NCBI GenBank assembly: GCA_015680905.1
Contig: CM027385.1
Span: 16,560,501 to 16,624,500, forward strand
Length of the DNA: 64,000 nt
Source of the DNA: Coptis chinensis
Lineage: Eukaryota; Streptophyta; Magnoliopsida; Ranunculales; Ranunculaceae
Direction: 5' to 3'
Positions 59,338 to 64,000 of this stretch are shown piece by piece (position 1 is the first letter of the stretch; the number at the start of each line of letters is the position of its first letter). The position numbers were made by a program, and so were the translations under genes. The notes under the pieces are model-generated. The model saw only the letters and a list, made by a program, of their open reading frames with translations. It did no database searches and was not told the origin of the DNA.

Positions 59338-60364
59338 TAGGATTAATTAGACTAAACCTCCTATTGTTTAAATCATTAGACTTAAATACCCATTCTCGGT
59401 GGTGTTTCACTTAATTCCATAACTACCCCTATTATATTTGACCATTCCATCTTCTTCCCTAATCACTCGGCCTCCCCCAACAGCCCAACCCCAACTTGAT
59501 ACTACAATACAATCATAGCCCAAATCCCATAACCTCAACACCAATAACATATCCAACCTTATGTAAACCTATGGATACTATATTTCAACCTCCAAATACT
59601 CAATTCCTCTAACTCTTAGTCCAAAACAAATAGATTGAGTGAGTTTTGATTCAAAATTAAAATCTTCCGTTTCGAGAGAGCTCACTTCTATTTTTGTTCC
59701 TTAAAACCTTCCCACCAACTTTTTGAATAGATTCCTCATTCAAAATATTTAACTCCAATAATCACACATTTTGAATTCCTCCTCATCACCCCACCAGTTT
59801 GCCTTTCTCACTCTTAACATCATTTCCATCTTCTTTAAACCCATTCCTAGCAAATTTGGACTTCTTAATGACTTTAAAGCCTAATATCAGTATATATTGT
59901 CATATTTTTTTAATTAGGTTTAGTAAGTTAGATTTGAGTTCTAACGATGTGGGGCTGTTTTGAATTGGAAGAGAAATATATAGTGCAAAAAGTTCTAAAT
60001 GTTGTATTTGTGGAGGACAACATGTTCTATAATGCCTGCTGAAGATGATGACCATTTATCACGATCAATTGAATTGTATCAAAAGGAGAATAATGAGTAG
60101 AAGGGGTTACAATATAGTTTGAACATTTTACCAAGTAGGTGTCATTTCAAATTCTTGGTACTTATTATAATTTTGTATAGATATATGGTGGTAATTATAG
60201 CAAAAATGGTGTAATAAAACGGTGATCGAGGAAAAAAATAATAAGGGCAGTTATGAAATTAAGTGAAATATCAACCAGAATGAATATTTAAGTCTAATTA
60301 TTTAAACAATAGGAGGTTTAATCTAAACTGGTACATACTTTGAGTGGTTTAGTCTAATTAACCC
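59338..60364. mobile_element. Non-autonomous inverted-repeat element (about 1.0 kb)
   Basis: The left end (from GGATTAATTAGACTAAACC at 59338) and the right end (complement of GGGTTAATTAGACTAAACC, ending at 60364) form imperfect inverted repeats of about 100 to 130 bp that share CTCCTATTGTTTAAAT and ACTTAATT(C/T)CATAACT blocks. No transposase between them. The long, GG-starting ends resemble a MULE-derived element, but no clear target duplication was found. Confidence 0.6.
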
Positions 60365-60783
60365 ATTCCATTGTGTGTTTTAAGGATGTAGGCCTTTATT
60401 ACGTCCTCTCCTAAATTTCCTCCGCTTATTTTGGAGAACAGAAAAAGTGGTAGGAATTTCAACTTCTATTGACCTCTGATGCAGTTGAACTAATTATTAG
60501 AACATAATGAAGTGCGAGATCAAATTGCAGATTTGTAGAATAGGCTTTATCTCGAATAGAATCCTAGATTACAAATATGAGAAAGTAACATCAAGTATAA
60601 ATAATAAAGTAAAGAAAAATACATGTGTATCTCCTAATCACATGAACAACCATGCCCAAACAACACTCCCAATCTAACAAAGAATACAATCCATCCTAGC
60701 TAGCTCTGTCGACGTAACAGGTATCCAAAATACATACCCATACTCCTCCCGGCTCGAATGCAACCTAAATAGCTCATCTTGCT
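60365..60783. other. 3' flank of the cytochrome b561/DOMON gene
   Basis: About 420 bases with the probable 3' UTR of the minus-strand gene. AATAAAG-like words occur on the plus strand only; no clear polyadenylation signal can be chosen. Confidence 0.35.
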
Positions 60784-62663
60784 CTACACCCCCTGTTGCT
60801 GGTGACCATTCACGCCATGGTGAGATTTCTCTTCACTCTTCTTCTTCCTTTTAATAACTATCACCCATGTAAAGGCCTCCAATATCACGGCAATGACTCC
60901 CAATGTGATAAGCACACCAGTGTAGATTCTCTTCCATTTCTTCTCAGGCTCTAGAATATCAAAACCTTTGTAGATGTTGACAACACTCAGGATGATGACA
61001 AGGTATCCCATTGAGTGGTGATAAATGTTCCAGTAAAATCGATACTTGTGATCTGGCTTGGGCCTCAGGAGCAGGGCAAACACCTGCAGACAAATGTAAA
61101 GTTCAATTAGCAGGAAACACTTCACTATTTTATGCACAAGCTGCAGATCATACCACATAACTACATATATATGGACAAATATGCATTGCCTGGCAGCCTG
61201 TTGGTGGTAGTAAGGCAAGGAGTCAGGTGCAATACATGTACCTATTATTAGTAACATATAACAGTACGATATATAGATTTACGCCAAAAGAAGGATATAG
61301 ATCTATACCTGAAGTGTTGCTAGAACAAAGAGAGCAATCCCAATATTCCTGTGAGGATTATATTGAATGCCCACAGAATCGCTTCCAAGTTTAAGACCAG
61401 TTCCCCATCCAGCAACACCAACGGCATAGGCTGAAGTTTGACAGGCAATGTGAAGGTAAAACCATGCAGGGTCAGCTGACTTGGCCACTCTCAAATACCT
61501 TGCTATAATGGCACCCAGAGGCATAAGGGTACCCCAACTCACTGCATTTAGGACCCCATGAACCTGAAATTCCAGCAAAACTCAAATAAGATTCCTCTTT
61601 GTTCATATATATAACTACAAAGAAGAATCTAACACAGCAACATACAGGATGTAGTTACTTTTATTTCTATCTCTTGGTGGCATGTTTTTTTCTTTTATTT
61701 TTTATTTTAATAAACTAATATAGGAGGTGGGTGCTGCCGAATCCCAGCAACTATTACCAACAAAAGAAAGGGACAGAATTTTCCCCTGTAACAAGAAGCC
61801 TTCCTGAAAAGGCTTCTGAGGGATATGCCCCTAAACTAAGAATCCAATTACTAACGTCCATGAAATTTGAAGCAATAATTGAACGTTGATCTACCAATAA
61901 TACACGTACAGATTAAGAAAGATTAACCGAAAAAATGGTTGTTATCTATCAAAACGTAAACAGTAGCCTATAGACGACAACTTGTTAGGGAGGGGAAAGA
62001 AGAAAAATCTACAGAAGCAGATACGAAATTATCACTCACGTTTCGACGCTTAAGTCTTGAGTTTGCAGCCGCGCTGCCACCTCCTCCGGACTGACCCGAG
62101 AGAAAATCAATAGTTCCAGTAGATCGAATATTAGCTCCATTGAGGAGATGAATTTGAGGAGTATTCCCGTTCATTGGGCCTTGTTGCCAAACTTGATTCA
62201 CCGTAGTACCTCCCGGGGGAAGAACCAAAGTAGCAAAGATGGTCATCTCCCTATTATTATTGGCAAACTCGGCGGTAATAGTAGGAACTGGAAAAGAAAG
62301 ATTCCCACGTGGCAAGACTGTTTGAGTACTAGTAACCTGAGATGTATAAGCATTCATTTGACCACCAGTTTGAAAAGCAACAAGAGCTTGTGATCCAACC
62401 ATACCTCTTCCAGTTGGATTTATCGCCCAAGCAATCCAGCTAGAGGGAGAAATACCGGTGTGACGATAGGCTAGATTTACAGTTCTGTTCGACGGTGTGT
62501 AAGTCCAGTGCAAGAAAGAATTCAAAACTTGTAGATCAGTACAGGAAGCAAAAGCTCTATTAGAGAAGGTATAACTTCTACACGTTTGAGCGTTTGTTGA
62601 CAAAACAAGAGTTGTGAGGATCAGACATACAAACAGTAGTACGGATCTGAAAAAAACGGCCAT
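60784..62663 (-). CDS. Cytochrome b561 and DOMON domain-containing protein (three exons, 392 aa)
   Basis: Transmembrane electron-transfer protein, thought to carry electrons from cytosolic ascorbate across the plasma membrane to the apoplast. Exons 62040-62663, 61309-61563 and 60784-61083, all phase 0: donors GTGAGT and GTATAG, acceptors TTTCAG and CTGCAG. Residues 1-25 are a signal peptide ending STNA, before [10 protein letters not shown]. The DOMON domain (about 45-170) has [19 protein letters not shown], including the Met expected as haem ligand. A Gly/Ala-rich linker and Lys/Arg-rich turn lead to the b561 core of about five membrane helices with four conserved His ([32 protein letters not shown]). 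A basic tail [10 protein letters not shown] ends the protein. The length is normal for the family and no defects are seen. Arabidopsis relatives include auxin-responsive AIR12-like and At5g47530-like proteins; the precise orthologue cannot be set here. Confidence 0.93.
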
Positions 62664-62893
62664 GGTGAATATGATGAATGGCCCAAAATGATCTCAATAC
62701 ACTGTCTACTTTTCAAGATCTTGGTTTCGATCTCTGGGCAAATGAATGATCTAAACAGGAGAAGTAATGCTCTTCTCTGCACAAGGAAATATTGAGACAA
62801 GAAGAATATTGGTTGAATAAAGTTGTGAGGGAGATGAAGGTTTTTAAGGGGGATATAAGGGGAGTTGGGAGTTGTTGTTGACTGAGCCGGCAT
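62664..62893 (-). promoter_or_regulatory. Likely 5' UTR and core promoter of the b561/DOMON gene
   Basis: On the minus strand a TTATATCC word lies at about 62851-62858, some 190 bases before the ATG, a plausible TATA element. The ATG at 62661-62663 is the first in frame with the signal peptide and has a CACCATGGC context. The open stretch 62621-62893 is out of frame with it and is not called. Confidence 0.4.
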
Positions 62894-64000
62894 AGAAGAA
62901 AGGAAGGTCCTCCAAATTGTTATTTTACTCTTTCCTGGTCTTGATTTTTCTAATTTTCTTTTGTCCTAATTTGCTCACTTTCCTCAACAACTCCGTTTCT
63001 TTTCCCACCTGTTCAAATGTTAGGTAAACCCCTCCATCTCCAAATACGGCGATTCAAAAATGAATGCCCAACCCCCTGGGTCTGTATGTACAATACCTGT
63101 ATTTATGTAATCTTCCAAATCTTTCATTCCTTCTTTGCTATTTAATTTATGGTGTCCCTCGTTTTTTTTTTTGAATTGCCCATAACCACCCGAAAACTAT
63201 TTTTCTTTATTAGGAGAATAACTGCAACTGACGTATATCTAGATTTATCTGCGTTCTCACAAAATCTGTTATAGCGTTTACGAATTACGAGTGGTGCGGA
63301 ACAATTGGAGGAATAAAATGCATACACCTACTTGCAAAATGCTATATTACCTCGAGCTGAAGCATATGAAGATCGGTAGTATTTAATGTATTTTTTAGTT
63401 GTTAGTTAGTAACTTAGTATCATATGCAGTACAAATTTTCTAATACGAGGTCCGTTATATGAACTCCACCACCAAAAAATTTAGTAAAATTTTAACTTCT
63501 GGAAAGGAAAGAAATAAAATGGGTGGTCCACTGAATGGAATGGAATTTTGGGAAAGAATTTTTAAATGGTATTTTTATAATAAAACTAGGAAAGAAATAA
63601 TCTTTTGTTTTCGAACAAAAAAAATAGCGAAAAGCCCATTTCCTTTCCAAATAAATAATAAACGCTTTAAAAAACTATGGAAAAGCTAAAATTTTTTTCC
63701 TTTCTTTTTCTTTCCTTTCCAAAAATTGTGTTGAAATTTGAGGGGCTGATTTTTGGTAAATTTTATAATAGAAAATCTTTTTATAATTTTAATAAAAATT
63801 GTGTTGAAATTTGAAAATTTTAGACTGTTGGATAATTTTATAACACTGTAAGCAAATTTTGATACGTCTAGACATATTAAAATGTATTGATTTTTTCTAA
63901 AGATGATCTATATTGTAGAAAGAACATCTCCACCAAAAATCAGCTTCTAATTCATTATTTTTCCTGATGAAATTTCTTTAGAATTTGTATAAGTAGAATT
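62894..64000. other. Upstream intergenic region
   Basis: No gene recognised. A 20-base direct repeat, AAAAATTGTGTTGAAATTTG, occurs at 63721 and 63791. The plus-strand open stretch 63459-63689 is Lys/Phe-rich by composition only. Confidence 0.45.

Noticed and set aside
62621-62893. 90-codon minus-strand frame upstream of the b561/DOMON gene
   Set aside because: Out of frame with the signal peptide start and without known domain; the region is the probable 5' UTR.

Overview
Organism and overall character. The window is AT-rich nuclear DNA of a flowering plant, probably a eudicot. It holds layered LTR retrotransposons, plant-specific transposon-borne domains, captured plant gene fragments with intron borders, and one intact intron-containing plant gene. 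No bacterial or organellar features, tRNA or rRNA genes were seen. About 53 kb of the 64 kb is transposable-element sequence. The only gene that looks functional is a cytochrome b561/DOMON protein gene on the minus strand (60784-62663, three exons, 392 residues).

Layout. (1) 1-5834: element A, minus strand, an Athila-like Ty3/gypsy retrotransposon. It has a 5' LTR (4172-5834), tRNA-Asp-type primer site, leader, frameshifted gag, protease and the first residues of pol; the rest lies off the left edge. A sits inside element B (5835-9203, plus), of which the 3' domain and 3' LTR are visible. (2) 9204-10898: non-coding DNA with a run of small palindromes and a fold-back repeat. (3) 10899-13185: element D (plus): LTR, primer site, leader and the first 22 codons of gag. 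(4) D is cut at 13186 by element E (minus): 3' LTR 13186-14038, 3' domain, decayed ORF2, gag to 22008, and a 5' LTR split between 22622-23300 and 46012-46156. E's gag carries a solo LTR (19472-20704, TSD GTTGT). (5) 23301-46011: element F (plus), inserted in E's LTR. F has gag and protease but no reverse transcriptase or integrase. Its coding region carries three further insertions: a solo LTR (26585-27235, TSD TTTTC), a 7.4-kb CACTA-like element with captured gene fragments (27481-34896), and a PIF/Harbinger element (35967-40582, TSD TAA) that contains a plant mobile domain (PMD) reading frame. (6) 46157-48850: element G, the 3' part of another minus-strand copy that shares its LTR with E. 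(7) 48850-52890: element H (plus): ORF2 remnant, 3' domain and 3' LTR, abutting a D-type LTR remnant. (8) 54820-56176: a 5'-truncated LTR; then an unidentified open stretch, an RNase H-like fragment, a 73-bp tandem duplication and an inverted-repeat element. (9) 60784-62663: the host gene and its upstream region.

How it fits together. Order of insertion can be read from the interruptions: D first, then E into D's gag, then F into E's LTR, then the solo LTR, CACTA-like and Harbinger elements into F. Most junctions reconstruct the interrupted reading frame, which gives strong support. The two DNA transposons are the most unusual part: one carries FHA and BRCT exons of the DNA-repair protein NBS1 plus a Cys-rich/zinc-knuckle gene fragment, the other pairs a decayed Harbinger transposase with a long, largely open PMD gene. 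The Athila-like elements also share a 3' domain with repeated polypurine-tract modules. All family calls are from reading motifs by eye; no database search was run.
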